Shown here: one piece after another, positions 49,984 through 59,924 of the stretch
Numbering within the stretch: position 1 is the stretch's first letter
How the letters are laid out: each line of letters starts with the position of its first letter
Assembly (NCBI RefSeq): GCF_937425535.1
Contig: NZ_OW485601.1
Location: 1,700,501 to 1,764,500 of the forward strand
Direction: 5' to 3'
DNA from: Rhodovastum atsumiense
Lineage (GTDB): Bacteria; Pseudomonadota; Alphaproteobacteria; Acetobacterales; Acetobacteraceae
Length of the DNA: 64,000 nt
Notes under the pieces: generated by a model
What the model was told of the DNA's origin: nothing
What the model saw: only the letters and a program-made list of their open reading frames with translations
The model's database searches: none
Translations under genes and position numbers: made by a program

Positions 49984-51039
<1,056 letters not shown>

Positions 51040-51044
51040 CGGCC

Positions 51045-51896
51045 ATGGAACACCTGACCGGCTTCGCGCCCCTGGCCAGCCGCTACGACGGATTCATCAT
51101 CGATCTCTGGGGCGTGCTGCATGACGGGGTGAGCCCCTATCCCGGGGCGGTGGACGTGCTGGCGCGGCTGCAGGCCATGGGCAAGCGCTCGGTGCTGCTG
51201 TCGAACGCGCCGCGGCGGTCCTTCATGGCGCAGCGGGGCATGCGGGCGATGGGCATCGCCGATGCGCTGTACACCGACATCCTGACCAGCGGCGAGGCGA
51301 CGCACTGGATGCTGCGCGACCGCACCGATCCGTTCTTCGCCGGCCTCGGCGACCGGGTGTACCACCTGGGGCCGGAACGCGATCGCAACGTCTTCGAAGG
51401 GCTGCCGATCACGCCGGTGAACCGGCCGGACCAGGCGACCTTCCTGCTCAACACCGGCCCGGACGATGACCGCAGCCCCACCGATCCCGGCCCCTACATG
51501 CCGGAATTGCGGGCCTGCCTCGCGGCCGGATTGCCGATGGTCTGCGCCAATCCCGACCTGGAGGTGATCCGCGGCGGGGTGCGGCTGATCTGCGCGGGGA
51601 CGCTGGCGCAATGCTACGAGGCGCTGGGCGGGGTGACGCGCTGGATCGGCAAGCCCGACCCGGCGATCTACACGCCGGTGGTCGAAATGCTCGGGGTGCC
51701 GAAGCACCGCGTGCTGGCGGTGGGTGACGCGTTGCGCACCGACATCGCCGGTGCCACCGGGGTCGGCATCGATGCCTGCTGGGTGCTGGGGGGAATCCAC
51801 GGCGCCGAGCTGGGCGGGAATCCCGGGGCGGTGGAAGCGGCCGCCCGGCAGGCCGGGCTGGCGCCGGTCGCCGCTGTGCCGTCCTTCATCTGGTAG
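51045..51896 (+). CDS. HAD-superfamily IIA hydrolase (TIGR01459-like)
   Basis: 283 residues from ATG 51045, 5 bp after pyrD. The nucleophile motif is FIIDLWGVLHDG, motif II VLLSNAPRR, motif III GKPDPAIY and motif IV VGDALRTDIAGA. The IIA cap lies between motifs II and III. Relatives include nucleotide and sugar phosphatases; the substrate is unknown. Confidence 0.9.
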   Translation: MEHLTGFAPLASRYDGFIIDLWGVLHDGVSPYPGAVDVLARLQAMGKRSVLLSNAPRRSFMAQRGMRAMGIADALYTDILTSGEATHWMLRDRTDPFFAGLGDRVYHLGPERDRNVFEGLPITPVNRPDQATFLLNTGPDDDRSPTDPGPYMPELRACLAAGLPMVCANPDLEVIRGGVRLICAGTLAQCYEALGGVTRWIGKPDPAIYTPVVEMLGVPKHRVLAVGDALRTDIAGATGVGIDACWVLGGIHGAELGGNPGAVEAAARQAGLAPVAAVPSFIW

Positions 51897-51901
51897 GCGG
51901 C

Positions 51902-51920
51902 CGGGCGCCCAAGGCGCCCG
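51902..51920. terminator. Hairpin between convergent genes
   Basis: CGGGCGCC-CAA-GGCGCCCG, eight perfect pairs with a three-base loop, in the 39-bp gap between the HAD gene and the small secreted protein gene. It could serve both strands. Confidence 0.6.
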
Positions 51921-51935
51921 ACCCCTGATCGAATG

Positions 51936-52238
51936 TCAGCGGGAGTTGCCGGTGCCGCTGCCGGTGCCACTACCGCCGCCGCCACCGGGCACGCCGCTGC
52001 TGCCGCCGGTTGAGATGTCACCGCCGGGGGTCTGGCTCGGGACGGTGCCGCTGTCCTGCATCCTGGTTCCCTTGTTCCCCGACAGCGTGTTGTTGCCGGT
52101 TCCCGTGGCACCGCTATGCGTGTTGCCGCCCGAGTAGCCGGATCCGGATGACGTGCCCCCGGTCTGGCCCCCGGTCTGGGCGGCCGCGATGCCCACGGTC
52201 ATGACCAGGGCGGCACCGGCGAGAAGCAGTGTCTTCAT
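51936..52238 (-). CDS. Small secreted Gly/Ser/Thr-rich protein
   Basis: 100 residues from ATG 52238, with AGGAGG nine bases upstream. Signal peptide MKTLLLAGAALVMTVGIAAAQ, then a mature chain almost entirely Gly, Ser, Thr, Asn and Gln with GGxxGG and SGSGYSGGN-type repeats and no cysteine. No enzyme fold; it is expected to be disordered in the periplasm or outside the cell. No function assigned. Confidence 0.75.
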   Translation of the reverse strand: MKTLLLAGAALVMTVGIAAAQTGGQTGGTSSGSGYSGGNTHSGATGTGNNTLSGNKGTRMQDSGTVPSQTPGGDISTGGSSGVPGGGGGSGTGSGTGNSR

Positions 52239-52395
52239 GCGTGTTCCTCCTGTGGCAAACGGCCACGCCGGAGCGCATCGCGCCACCGTCGGGGCCGTCC
52301 GGAGTACAAACGGCGCCAGCGGCGGCCGGTTCACGCCGATCTCTCGCGCAGGAAGAAAAAATCAGAAAACCGTGTGCACGGTGGAATGGAAACGC

Positions 52396-52983
52396 TCAGG
52401 CATGACCGGCCGTGGCCGAGAGCAGCAGCGGGTCGATGTGCAGCGCGGCCAGGGCACGGCGCCACTTGGTGTCGTTATCGGCATCGAACACCAGCGCCGG
52501 ATCGGCGGGGGCCGACAGCCAGGCATTGTGCTGGATCTCGGTGTCGAGCTGGCCGGGGCCCCAGCCGGCATAGCCCAGCGCGAGCACGCCCTGGCGGGGA
52601 CCACCGCCCCCGGCGATCGCCTTGAGGATGTCGAGGCTAGCGGTCAGCGCGAAGCGGTCATCGACGCGCAGGCTGCCCTCGCCGGTCCAGTCGGCGGTGT
52701 GCAGGACGAAGCCGCGGGCATTGTCGACCGGGCCGCCGCTGCACAGGCGGATGGAGCGGGCCGGCGGCACCGGATCGACATTGAGCTGGCGCAGCAGATC
52801 CTCGAAGCTCGGGGTCTCGAGCGGGCGGTTGACGACGATGCCCATCGCCCCCTTGTCGGAATGGTCGCAGAGATAGATCACGCTATGGGCGAAGCGCGGG
52901 TCGCCCAGCGTCGGCATGGCAATGAGAATCTGACCGGCGAGGGATGTCTCGGAGACGTCCGGTTCGGTGGGAGTGTGTGCCAT
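52396..52983 (-). CDS. YqgE/AlgH family protein
   Basis: 195 residues from ATG 52983; the frame is open 26 codons upstream but MAHTPTEPDVSETSLAGQILIAMP is the natural start. Family signatures DPRFAHSVIYLCDHSDKGAMGIVVNRP, LCSGGPVDNARGFVLH and LGYAGWGPGQLD are intact. The function of YqgE is not settled; links to redox and regulation have been suggested. Confidence 0.93.
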   Translation of the reverse strand: MAHTPTEPDVSETSLAGQILIAMPTLGDPRFAHSVIYLCDHSDKGAMGIVVNRPLETPSFEDLLRQLNVDPVPPARSIRLCSGGPVDNARGFVLHTADWTGEGSLRVDDRFALTASLDILKAIAGGGGPRQGVLALGYAGWGPGQLDTEIQHNAWLSAPADPALVFDADNDTKWRRALAALHIDPLLLSATAGHA

Positions 52984-53150
52984 GCCCCCTATCTTGGCGG
53001 GACAACGCCGTGACGCAAGCGCCACGGCGGAGATCTCGCGGCAAGGCCGCAGGGAGCGCACAGTGACTCCCGTGGCACGGGCGGCTAGGAATGCCGCCTT
53101 ACGCGCCGCGGAACGGCCGCAGGCGCCCGAAAGGGGAAGCAGGCAGGGGC

Positions 53151-53636
53151 ATGAATACGATCAAGGTCGGCGATAATATTCCATCCATGAAACTGATGGC
53201 CGCCACGGCCGACGGCCCCAAGGAAATTTCCACCGACGAGATCTTCAAAGGCAAGAAAGTCGTCCTGTTCGCCGTGCCGGGCGCGTTCACGCCAACCTGC
53301 AGCGTCAAGCACCTCCCGGGCTTCATCGAGCAGGCCGAGGCCCTGAAGGCAAAGGGCGTCGACACCATCGTCTGCATGGCGGTGAACGACGCCTTCGTCA
53401 TGGGGGCCTGGGCGAAGGACCAGGGCGTGGGCGACCGGATCCTGATGCTGGCCGACGGGTCGGGCCAGTTCACCCGGGCGCTCGGGCTGGAACTGGATCT
53501 GGTGGCGCGCGGCCTGGGCGTGCGCAGCCAGCGTTTCGCCCTGGTCGCCGAGGACGGCAAGGTGACGCAACTGGCGATCGAGGCTCCTGGCGGCTTCGAC
53601 GTCAGCCGGGCCGAAGCGATCCTGGCGGCTCTCTGA
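53151..53636 (+). CDS. Peroxiredoxin (Prx5/redoxin type)
   Basis: 161 residues from ATG 53151. The peroxidatic cysteine is Cys50 in PGAFTPTCSVKHLPGF. Another cysteine, Cys75 (TIVCMAVND), is at the position common in Prx5-type proteins; no C-terminal resolving cysteine is present, so reduction by glutathione/glutaredoxin is likely. It removes peroxides in the cytosol. Confidence 0.94.
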   Translation: MNTIKVGDNIPSMKLMAATADGPKEISTDEIFKGKKVVLFAVPGAFTPTCSVKHLPGFIEQAEALKAKGVDTIVCMAVNDAFVMGAWAKDQGVGDRILMLADGSGQFTRALGLELDLVARGLGVRSQRFALVAEDGKVTQLAIEAPGGFDVSRAEAILAAL

Positions 53637-53739
53637 CCATTTCGGCGCGTCCGCCGGTGTTCCGGTCACGCCAGCTCCGCCCGCGGCCTGACGGTACGTC
53701 GCCGCGTGGCCACGGCACACAGCGCAGGACCGGACCACG

Positions 53740-54300
53740 ATGAGCGGCTACTGCCGGATCGCTCCCGGGCATCCGCTGCACGGCCCCTACCATGACCACG
53801 AATACGGCTTCCCGTCATCGGATGAAACCGTGCTGTTCGAACGGCTTTGCCTGGAGATCATGCAAGCGGGGCTGTCATGGGAACTGGTGCTCAGGCGGCG
53901 CGAGAGCCTGCGGCGGGCGTTCCTGGGCTGGGAGGTGGATCGGGTGGCGGCGCTGGGACCGGCAGACGCTGCCCGGCTGCTGGCCGATCCCGGCATCATC
54001 CGCAACCGCCTGAAAGTGGCGGCGGTGATCGAGAATGCGCGGCGGGTGCAGGCATTCCGGGAAAGCCACGGCGGATTCGCCGCATGGCTCCAGGCGCACC
54101 ATCCCCGCGAAAAACCCGACTGGGTCAGGTTGTTCCGCAAGACCTTCCTGTTCACCGGCGGGGAAATCGTGGGCGAGTTCCTGATGAGCCTGGGGTACCT
54201 GCCGGGGGCGCATGCCGAGGACTGCCCGGTGGCCGCACGGGCCATCGCGGCCGGCGCGCCCTGGGCACGCGCCACCGGGCAAGCCCCGGAACGTACCTAA
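53740..54300 (+). CDS. tag: DNA-3-methyladenine glycosylase I
   Basis: 186 residues from ATG 53740. It excises 3-methyladenine. Family phrases: GPYHDHEYGFPSSDETVLFERL, LEIMQAGLSWELVLRRRE, FRKTFLFTGGEIVGEFLMS. Zinc ligands correspond to Cys5, a His in YHDHE, and His/Cys of AHAEDC near the end. The usual W in HDxEWG is Y here. Confidence 0.92.
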   Translation: MSGYCRIAPGHPLHGPYHDHEYGFPSSDETVLFERLCLEIMQAGLSWELVLRRRESLRRAFLGWEVDRVAALGPADAARLLADPGIIRNRLKVAAVIENARRVQAFRESHGGFAAWLQAHHPREKPDWVRLFRKTFLFTGGEIVGEFLMSLGYLPGAHAEDCPVAARAIAAGAPWARATGQAPERT

Positions 54301-54327
54301 ATAAAGTACGGCAATCGCGGGAACGGT

Positions 54328-55251
54328 TCAGGGCGGCGGGGCAGGCCATAGCCAGGCCGCCCCGCGCACGCCCGAGGAATCGCCGTGCAGGTTCTGCACC
54401 ACCGGGGTGTGAACCACATCGGAGAACACGTAGTTCGGCAGCAGGCGCGGGATGTCGACATAGAGATGCGCCATGTTCGACAGACCGCCGCCGAGCACGA
54501 TGACATCGGGATCGAGAAGGTCGATCACCATCGCCAGCCCGCGCGCCATGCGATCGGCGTGACGGGCAAGCGCGGCCTGGGCGCGCGCCTCGCCGGCGGC
54601 GGCGCGGCCCGGGATGGAACTGGCATCCCGCGCCTGCGGACCGTCGCAGTCCATGGCGAGTCCGGTGCCGGAGATATAGGTTTCCAGGCAGTTGCGGCGG
54701 CCGCACCAGCAGGTCGTGCCAGGCAATTCCCCGGCGTCGGGCCAGGGCAGCGACATATGGCCCCACTCGCCGGCGATCCGGTGGCGGCCTTCCAGCAGGC
54801 GGCCGTCATGCACGATGCCACCGCCGCAGCCGGTGCCGACGATGACGCCGAACACGCAGGACCGGCCGGCCCCCGCGCCGTCCGCGGCCTCGGAGAGGGC
54901 GAAGCAATTGGCGTCGTTGGCCACCCTCACCTCGCGCCCGAGCAGGGCGGCCAGGTCGCGGTCGAGCGGGCGGCCGTTCAGCACCACGGAATTGGCGTTC
55001 TTCACCACGCCACTGGCGGGGCTGATCGCCCCGGGAATGCCGAGGCCGATACTGCCGCGCCCGCCCAGCTCCGCCTCGATGCCGCCGATGAGATCGGCCA
55101 TGGCCGTGAGCCGGGCCTCGTAGCCGGCCGGCGTCGGGATGCGGCGGCGCATCCGCAGGCTGCCGTCAGGCAGCAGGGCGGCGGCCTCGATCTTGGTGCC
55201 GCCGAGATCAAGGCCGATCCGGTACTGGTACGGGCTGGCGAAGACGGTCAT
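54328..55251 (-). CDS. ROK-family sugar kinase (fructokinase-like)
   Basis: 307 residues from ATG 55251. ATP-binding start GLDLGGTKIEAAALLPDG; GIPGAISPASG; catalytic Asp in VANDANCFALSEA; GTGCGGGIV; the ROK zinc motif CWCGRRNCLETYISG; and VIVLGGGLSN. The closest functional group is bacterial fructokinase/N-acetyl-mannosamine kinase-like ROK proteins; the sugar is inferred. Confidence 0.9.
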   Translation of the reverse strand: MTVFASPYQYRIGLDLGGTKIEAAALLPDGSLRMRRRIPTPAGYEARLTAMADLIGGIEAELGGRGSIGLGIPGAISPASGVVKNANSVVLNGRPLDRDLAALLGREVRVANDANCFALSEAADGAGAGRSCVFGVIVGTGCGGGIVHDGRLLEGRHRIAGEWGHMSLPWPDAGELPGTTCWCGRRNCLETYISGTGLAMDCDGPQARDASSIPGRAAAGEARAQAALARHADRMARGLAMVIDLLDPDVIVLGGGLSNMAHLYVDIPRLLPNYVFSDVVHTPVVQNLHGDSSGVRGAAWLWPAPPP

Positions 55252-55434
55252 GACGCCAATCTGCCGCGCGGGTGGCGGCGGTCAAGCAGCGGCGGCCAGG
55301 CAGGAAGATGGCCGCAGGCATGTTGTGCACATCTTCCTAGTTCCCTTCGGCGGCAATTCCTATAACACCATGTTCACGATTGCCGTCACATTCGGATCGC
55401 AAGCACCGTCGCGGCGCGGTCAGGACTGCATACC

Positions 55435-56088
55435 ATGAAGCACGAAGACATCTGGCGAGCGCTGGACACGCTCGCGGCCGAGCACGGGCTGTCGGCTTCC
55501 GGCCTGGCGCGGCGGGCGGGACTGGATGCGACCACGTTCAACCCTTCGAAACGCCGCATGCCCGATGGGCGGGCGCGCTGGCCGAGTACCGAGAGCCTGG
55601 CCAAGGTGCTGGAAGCGACCGGCGCCTCGCTGGAGGGATTCACCGCCCTGGTGACCGGGGCGCGGGCGCTGCCGGCGGGCGGCCGGGCCACGCCGGTCAC
55701 GGCGCGCCGCATCCCGTTGCTCGGGCTGACCCAGGCCAGCGGCGAGGGGTTCTTCGATGACGGCGGCTATCCGGTCGGGGGCGGCTGGGATGAGATGGCA
55801 CTGCCCGAGATCGCCGATCCGCATGCCTATGCCCTGGAGATCGCCGGTACCTCGACTGAACCGGTGTTCCGCGACGGCGACGTCGTCATTGTCTCCCCCG
55901 TCGCCCCGATCCGGCGCGGCGACCGCGTGGTGGTGCGGACCCAGGACGGCGAGGTGATGGTCCGCCAGCTCACCCGGCGTTCGGCCCGGCGGGTGGACCT
56001 GAGAAGCCTGAACCCGGCCTATCCCGACCGCAGTCTCGAACTGCCGCAGGTGACCTGGCTTCACCGCATCGTGTGGGCGAGTCAGTAG
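55435..56088 (+). CDS. Helix-turn-helix regulator with S24/LexA-like domain lacking the catalytic Lys
   Basis: 217 residues from ATG 55435. N-terminal HTH (LSASGLARRAGLDATTFNPSKR) and C-terminal S24 fold. Ser140 (AGTSTEP) is at the nucleophile position, but the residue 37 further on, where LexA has its catalytic Lys, is Arg177 (EVMVRQL). Self-cleavage is therefore doubtful. The family is common in alphaproteobacteria as a stress or developmental regulator. It is divergent from the ROK kinase. Confidence 0.88.
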   Translation: MKHEDIWRALDTLAAEHGLSASGLARRAGLDATTFNPSKRRMPDGRARWPSTESLAKVLEATGASLEGFTALVTGARALPAGGRATPVTARRIPLLGLTQASGEGFFDDGGYPVGGGWDEMALPEIADPHAYALEIAGTSTEPVFRDGDVVIVSPVAPIRRGDRVVVRTQDGEVMVRQLTRRSARRVDLRSLNPAYPDRSLELPQVTWLHRIVWASQ

Positions 56089-56132
56089 CCGGCACTATCC
56101 CCTTGCAGGTGGGAATCCGCGAGCATGGCCCG

Positions 56133-56867
56133 ATGCGGTGGCTGCTCATGGTTTCCCTGCTGGTCGCCTCCCTCCTGCCCTCCCCGCGCGCGCGGGCGGC
56201 CGAGCCGGTGGACCTTCTGCTCACGTTGGTGACGGATGTCTCGCGCAGCGTCGACGATGCCGAATTCGCCCTGGAAAAGGAGGGATATCGGATCGCCTTC
56301 ACCAGCGGCGAAGTCATCGAGGCCATCCGCAGCGGGCCGCTCGGCGCGATCGCCGTCACCTATATCGAGTTCGCCAGCGGCTACGAGGTTCGCACCGTGG
56401 TGGACTGGACGGTGATCCGCGACGAGCCGAGCGCGCAGGCCTTCGCCCAGAAGCTGCGGGATGCCCCGCGCAGCTTCTGGGGCCGCACCGCGATCGGCGC
56501 GGGGATGGAGCATGCGCTGAAGGCGCTGGAGACGGCCCCGTTCGAGGCGCAGCGCCGGGTGATCGATGTCTGTGGTGACGGCACCAACAACAATGGCCCC
56601 GACGTCGAGCTGGTCCGCGATCGCGCGGTGGAAAGCGGCGTGGTGGTGAACGGGCTGGCCATCGTCAACGAGAACCCGGTGTCCTGGACCTTCGCCCATG
56701 TGCAGCCCCCCGGAGGACTGCCGAACTGGTACCGCGAGCACGTCATCGGTGGTCCCGGCAGCTTCGTCATCGAGATACAGGATTTCCGCAGCTTCGGCGC
56801 GGCGATGACGCGCAAGCTGATCAGCGAGATCGCCATGACGGACGGCGCCTCCCCGCTGTTCCGATAG
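56133..56867 (+). CDS. Secreted DUF1194 protein with von Willebrand A-like fold
   Basis: 244 residues from ATG 56133. Signal peptide MRWLLMVSLLVASLLPSPRARA. The VWA-like domain starts LLLTLVTDVSRSVDDAEF, a MIDAS-type DxSxS; WGRTAIGAGMEHALKAL and IDVCGDGTNNNGPDV supply the remaining metal-site residues. It would bind a periplasmic protein or metal; the partner is unknown. Confidence 0.85.
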   Translation: MRWLLMVSLLVASLLPSPRARAAEPVDLLLTLVTDVSRSVDDAEFALEKEGYRIAFTSGEVIEAIRSGPLGAIAVTYIEFASGYEVRTVVDWTVIRDEPSAQAFAQKLRDAPRSFWGRTAIGAGMEHALKALETAPFEAQRRVIDVCGDGTNNNGPDVELVRDRAVESGVVVNGLAIVNENPVSWTFAHVQPPGGLPNWYREHVIGGPGSFVIEIQDFRSFGAAMTRKLISEIAMTDGASPLFR

Positions 56868-56897
56868 AGCAACATCAACCGCGGCAGCGGCCGTGAT

Positions 56898-57287
56898 TCA
56901 GCCGATCGCCCCCGACCTGGCGCCGGCCGGCCGGACCCCGGCAAGGTCCGCGTCGGCGCCGACCAGCAATCCGCGCAGGTCCGAGAGCAGCTTCAGCCCG
57001 CCTTCGGTCGCACGCACGATGACGCTGCGGCGATCGCGCGGGTCCGGAAAGCGTTGCACGAGACCCAGCATCCCCAGCCGGTCGAGGCAGCGGGTGATGG
57101 CGGGCTTGGAGACCTTCAGGTCCATCGCGAGACCGCGGATGGTATGGGGCCCATCCTGCAGCGTGCAGATCATGAAGACCGCGAACTGCCGCGCCGACAG
57201 ATCGGGGCCATCCCGCCGCACCATATCGATGACGACATGATGAAACACCCCGGAGAGGTGCTCGGCCGACATTCGGATATCTGGCAT
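56898..57287 (-). CDS. MarR-family transcriptional regulator
   Basis: 129 residues from ATG 57287. Winged helix: LSARQFAVFMICTLQDGPHTIRGLAMDLKVSKPAITRCLDRLGMLGLV, wing DPRDRRSVIVRATEGG. The C-terminal dimer helix is short and ends Gly/Ala-rich. A 28-bp inverted repeat lies 21 bp upstream in the shared promoter with the FkbM-like gene, so it probably regulates both itself and that gene. Confidence 0.9.
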   Translation of the reverse strand: MPDIRMSAEHLSGVFHHVVIDMVRRDGPDLSARQFAVFMICTLQDGPHTIRGLAMDLKVSKPAITRCLDRLGMLGLVQRFPDPRDRRSVIVRATEGGLKLLSDLRGLLVGADADLAGVRPAGARSGAIG

Positions 57288-57307
57288 CGCGATTTCCTTC
57301 CGAGCTC

Positions 57308-57335
57308 AAATCGCAATGTTTCTATTTTGCAATTT
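57308..57335. promoter_or_regulatory. Inverted repeat, candidate operator of the divergent MarR
   Basis: AAATCGCAA (57308-57316) and TTGCAATTT (57327-57335), nine-base arms with one mismatch and a 10-bp AT-rich spacer. Position, 21 bp ahead of the marR start and 113 bp ahead of the FkbM-like start, suits repression of both. Confidence 0.55.
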
Positions 57336-57447
57336 TTCCCGTATTTCCGCCACCCGGGAAATGCCGGATCCGCAGCGGGTGCCTGACGGAAACAGTGGCG
57401 CTCGCTTTTTCATCGCCGATTGCGGAGACTGCGGCGGCGAGGATTCC

Positions 57448-58728
57448 ATGCAAACCCATGACATGACCACCACCGGGCCGGATGGCACGCCCGCCGGCTT
57501 CCTGCAGCAGATGCAGCGCCACAAGGCGGAGCTGGAAGCGGCGTTGCTGGCCGATCCGCAGAACACGACGTTGCGCGGGGCTTATTTCGACCATCTCGGC
57601 CAGATGGCGGCACAGTTCACCGGCCTGTCGCACGCCTTGCTGCCGGAACTGGGACAGCCGCTGCATTTCCGCGGTGCCAGCGCCGATATCGGCAGCCTGA
57701 CCCGGGTGTTCCGCGACGGTTGCCTGGATGTGGAGATGCGGGCGACGCCACGGCGCATCCTGGTGCTGGGCGGGTATGTGGGTTATGCGGCCGTATGGCT
57801 GGCATGGCGGCATCCGCGGGCAATGATCGCCTGCGTCGAGCCGCTGGCAACGAATGCCAGGCTGCTGGCGCTCAATGCCGGACCATGGCCCCGAATCCGC
57901 ATGATCCAGGCCGCGGCCTGGCACAGCCCGACCCGCCTGGGCGTCGGTGCGCGGGTGATCGGGGACTGGCTGGTGCAGTTGCATGACCAGATGAACGAGG
58001 CGGAACGAACCATTCCTGCCCTGACCGTCACCGATCTGCTGCGCCACCTGGGCTGGCCACAGCTCGACCTGCTGGTCTGCGACACCGGCGGCGCGGCGGA
58101 AACGGCGGTATTCGCCGATCCCACCGCCCGCTGGCTGGACCAGTTGGACGCGGCCATGCTGCCGGGCAAGCTGCCCGCCGGGCTGGAACCGGCACTGGCC
58201 GGATGTTTCGATGCCAACCAGTTCGAGCGCCGGTCGCAGGACGAGATCACCACCTTCCTGCGCCGCGTGCCGCTGCGGGCCTATCCGCCCGCGCCACCGC
58301 CGCTGCCACTGATCAGCCCCGAGCCACAGCCGGCGGCCGTGGCGACACGGAACCTGGAAGCCGTGCCCTGGGCGTTCTTCACCTTCGACGGGCGATCGAT
58401 GCAGTTGCATCCGAACATGCCGGGACAACCATCCGCCTGTGCCGTCTTCGCCCGCGACCTCGCGGGGCAGACACGGTTCACGACCACCCTGCATCATGCC
58501 GGCGGACCGGCCGCGGCGGTGGTGTTCTCGCTGGCGATCGAGGATGCGGCGGGTGCGGAATTGCTGCGCGCCGAGCAGGTGGTGGCCTCACGCGAGCGCA
58601 TGCCGTGGTCGGTGCGGCTGCCGGCGCTCTCGGGCCCGCACCGGGTGGTGCTGCGCACGGACATGGCGCCGGGGGCCGCCAACAACTACAATGCCTGGGC
58701 CCGCTGGCTGGAGCCCGAACTGAGCTGA
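57448..58728 (+). CDS. FkbM-like SAM-dependent methyltransferase with C-terminal beta-domain
   Basis: 426 residues from ATG 57448. Residues 1-95 are helical; the Rossmann core is RILVLGGYVGYAAVWLAWRHP, CVEPLATNARLLALNAG, and the acidic LDLLVCDTGGAAE at the end, the pattern of FkbM methyltransferases. From about residue 300 a separate Pro-rich linker and a beta-rich domain follow (WAFFTFDGRSMQLHPNMPG onward). The substrate may be a sugar or lipid. It lies 2 bp before the Nudix gene. Confidence 0.7.
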   Translation: MQTHDMTTTGPDGTPAGFLQQMQRHKAELEAALLADPQNTTLRGAYFDHLGQMAAQFTGLSHALLPELGQPLHFRGASADIGSLTRVFRDGCLDVEMRATPRRILVLGGYVGYAAVWLAWRHPRAMIACVEPLATNARLLALNAGPWPRIRMIQAAAWHSPTRLGVGARVIGDWLVQLHDQMNEAERTIPALTVTDLLRHLGWPQLDLLVCDTGGAAETAVFADPTARWLDQLDAAMLPGKLPAGLEPALAGCFDANQFERRSQDEITTFLRRVPLRAYPPAPPPLPLISPEPQPAAVATRNLEAVPWAFFTFDGRSMQLHPNMPGQPSACAVFARDLAGQTRFTTTLHHAGGPAAAVVFSLAIEDAAGAELLRAEQVVASRERMPWSVRLPALSGPHRVVLRTDMAPGAANNYNAWARWLEPELS

Positions 58729-58730
58729 TC

Positions 58731-59495
58731 ATGCCGGCACCGCACCCTGCATGCCCGGCCGGCTGGCACGTCCACGATATCGTGCCACACCTGCAGATGC
58801 GCGTGGTGCGTGACATGCCCGGACTGTCGCCGGCGCTGGAAGCCGAAATCGACCGGCTCTGGGCGGCGGCGCAGCGACGCATGGATGGACGGCTGTTCAA
58901 TGGCCGGGTGTTCAGCGCCGACGCCATCGCCCCGGACCACCTCACCGGCCACTGGACCGAGTTCCGCCGCATCGTGGCGCAGATGGACCAACCCGGGCTG
59001 TTCGAGGCACTCAGGCTGCGGCCGCTGGCGGTCAACGGCATCCTGCTGGGACCCGACGGGGTGGTGCTGGGGCAGCGGCCGGCCGATGCCGTGTACCAGC
59101 CCGGCCAGTGGCAGGCGCCGCCGGCGGGCAGCGTCGATATCCGGTCGGCCCGGCCGGATGGCAGCGTGGACGTGCTCGCCGCGCTTTTCGCCGAACTGCG
59201 CGAGGAAGTGGGATTGCCGGCCGATGCCGTGCACGATCCCCGCCTGCTCGGCATCGTCGAGCATGCGGGCAGCCATGTCCTCGACCTCGGCATCGCGCTG
59301 CGCACGCGGCTGCGGGCAGCCGAGATCCGGGCCGCGCACGCCGCTGCAGGTGACGGCGAATACCGCAGCCTGGCGGTGATCCCGCCCGCGGACCTGCCCG
59401 GCTTCCTCGCCCAGGCCGGCTCCGCGCTCGCGGTGCAGACGCCACTGTTCCTGGCCCGCATGGGATTGCTGCGTCGCGGCACCGGAACAGGCTGA
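58731..59495 (+). CDS. Nudix-type hydrolase, atypical
   Basis: 254 residues from ATG 58731. A helical N-terminal domain (1-95) precedes the Nudix fold; the box reads G-SVDI ... ALFAELREEVGL, with Ala where the first Arg of the consensus is expected. Glutamates of REEVGL are intact. Substrate unknown. It appears to form a two-gene unit with the FkbM-like gene. Confidence 0.8.
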   Translation: MPAPHPACPAGWHVHDIVPHLQMRVVRDMPGLSPALEAEIDRLWAAAQRRMDGRLFNGRVFSADAIAPDHLTGHWTEFRRIVAQMDQPGLFEALRLRPLAVNGILLGPDGVVLGQRPADAVYQPGQWQAPPAGSVDIRSARPDGSVDVLAALFAELREEVGLPADAVHDPRLLGIVEHAGSHVLDLGIALRTRLRAAEIRAAHAAAGDGEYRSLAVIPPADLPGFLAQAGSALAVQTPLFLARMGLLRRGTGTG

Positions 59496-59924
59496 AGCGG
59501 CACGTCCGCCCCACCGGCCGGCGGACCCGTCGTCACGCCCCCGGATCGACCCCGGGCACGCAGCCGCGCAGAAATGCCCAACGGCACTTTGTCAAGGAAT
59601 CTAATCTCATGAAGAAGATTGCTGTCCGCAGTCCGTCCCATCACATTCGGAACGTATCGGAAGCATTTGTAATTCAATCAGAATAGTCCAGTCCTTCTGC
59701 GAATCATCCGATGCGATGGAGTTACGAAGCACCATCCGATTGAGCATCCTGGGCTCGAGCCATACTTCAGCCTCAATTCCGGGGTTGATCGTCACACGTT
59801 TCCTTGGCTGTATGCCGCTGTTTAATCCTGGTCATTCCCGCTGTGCCTTCGCGCTGGCGGGATACAACCATTCTTGTCGCTGTTCCCGACACGGGACAGC
59901 GGCACCAGTATGGGAAGATGATTG
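59496..59924. other. 429-bp gap with a lower-GC patch; rlpA promoter region and leader hairpin
   Basis: From about 59590 to 59870 the DNA is visibly richer in A and T than anything around it and no recognisable protein is encoded. A hairpin with one bulged T, CGCTGTTCCCG (59878-59888) against CGGGACAGCG (59892-59901), lies just ahead of the rlpA start. The rest holds nothing I can identify; it may be a promoter region or a remnant of transferred DNA. Confidence 0.5.

Noticed and set aside
59609-59686. 25-codon frame starting MKKIAVRSPS with AAGGA upstream
   Set aside because: Short, in a low-GC patch where chance frames are common, and no hydrophobic or regulatory pattern. A leader peptide cannot be excluded but is not supported.
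59607-59795. 62-codon minus-strand frame in the low-GC patch
   Set aside because: It starts with GTG, has no ribosome binding site and no recognisable sequence; kept as part of the gap description.
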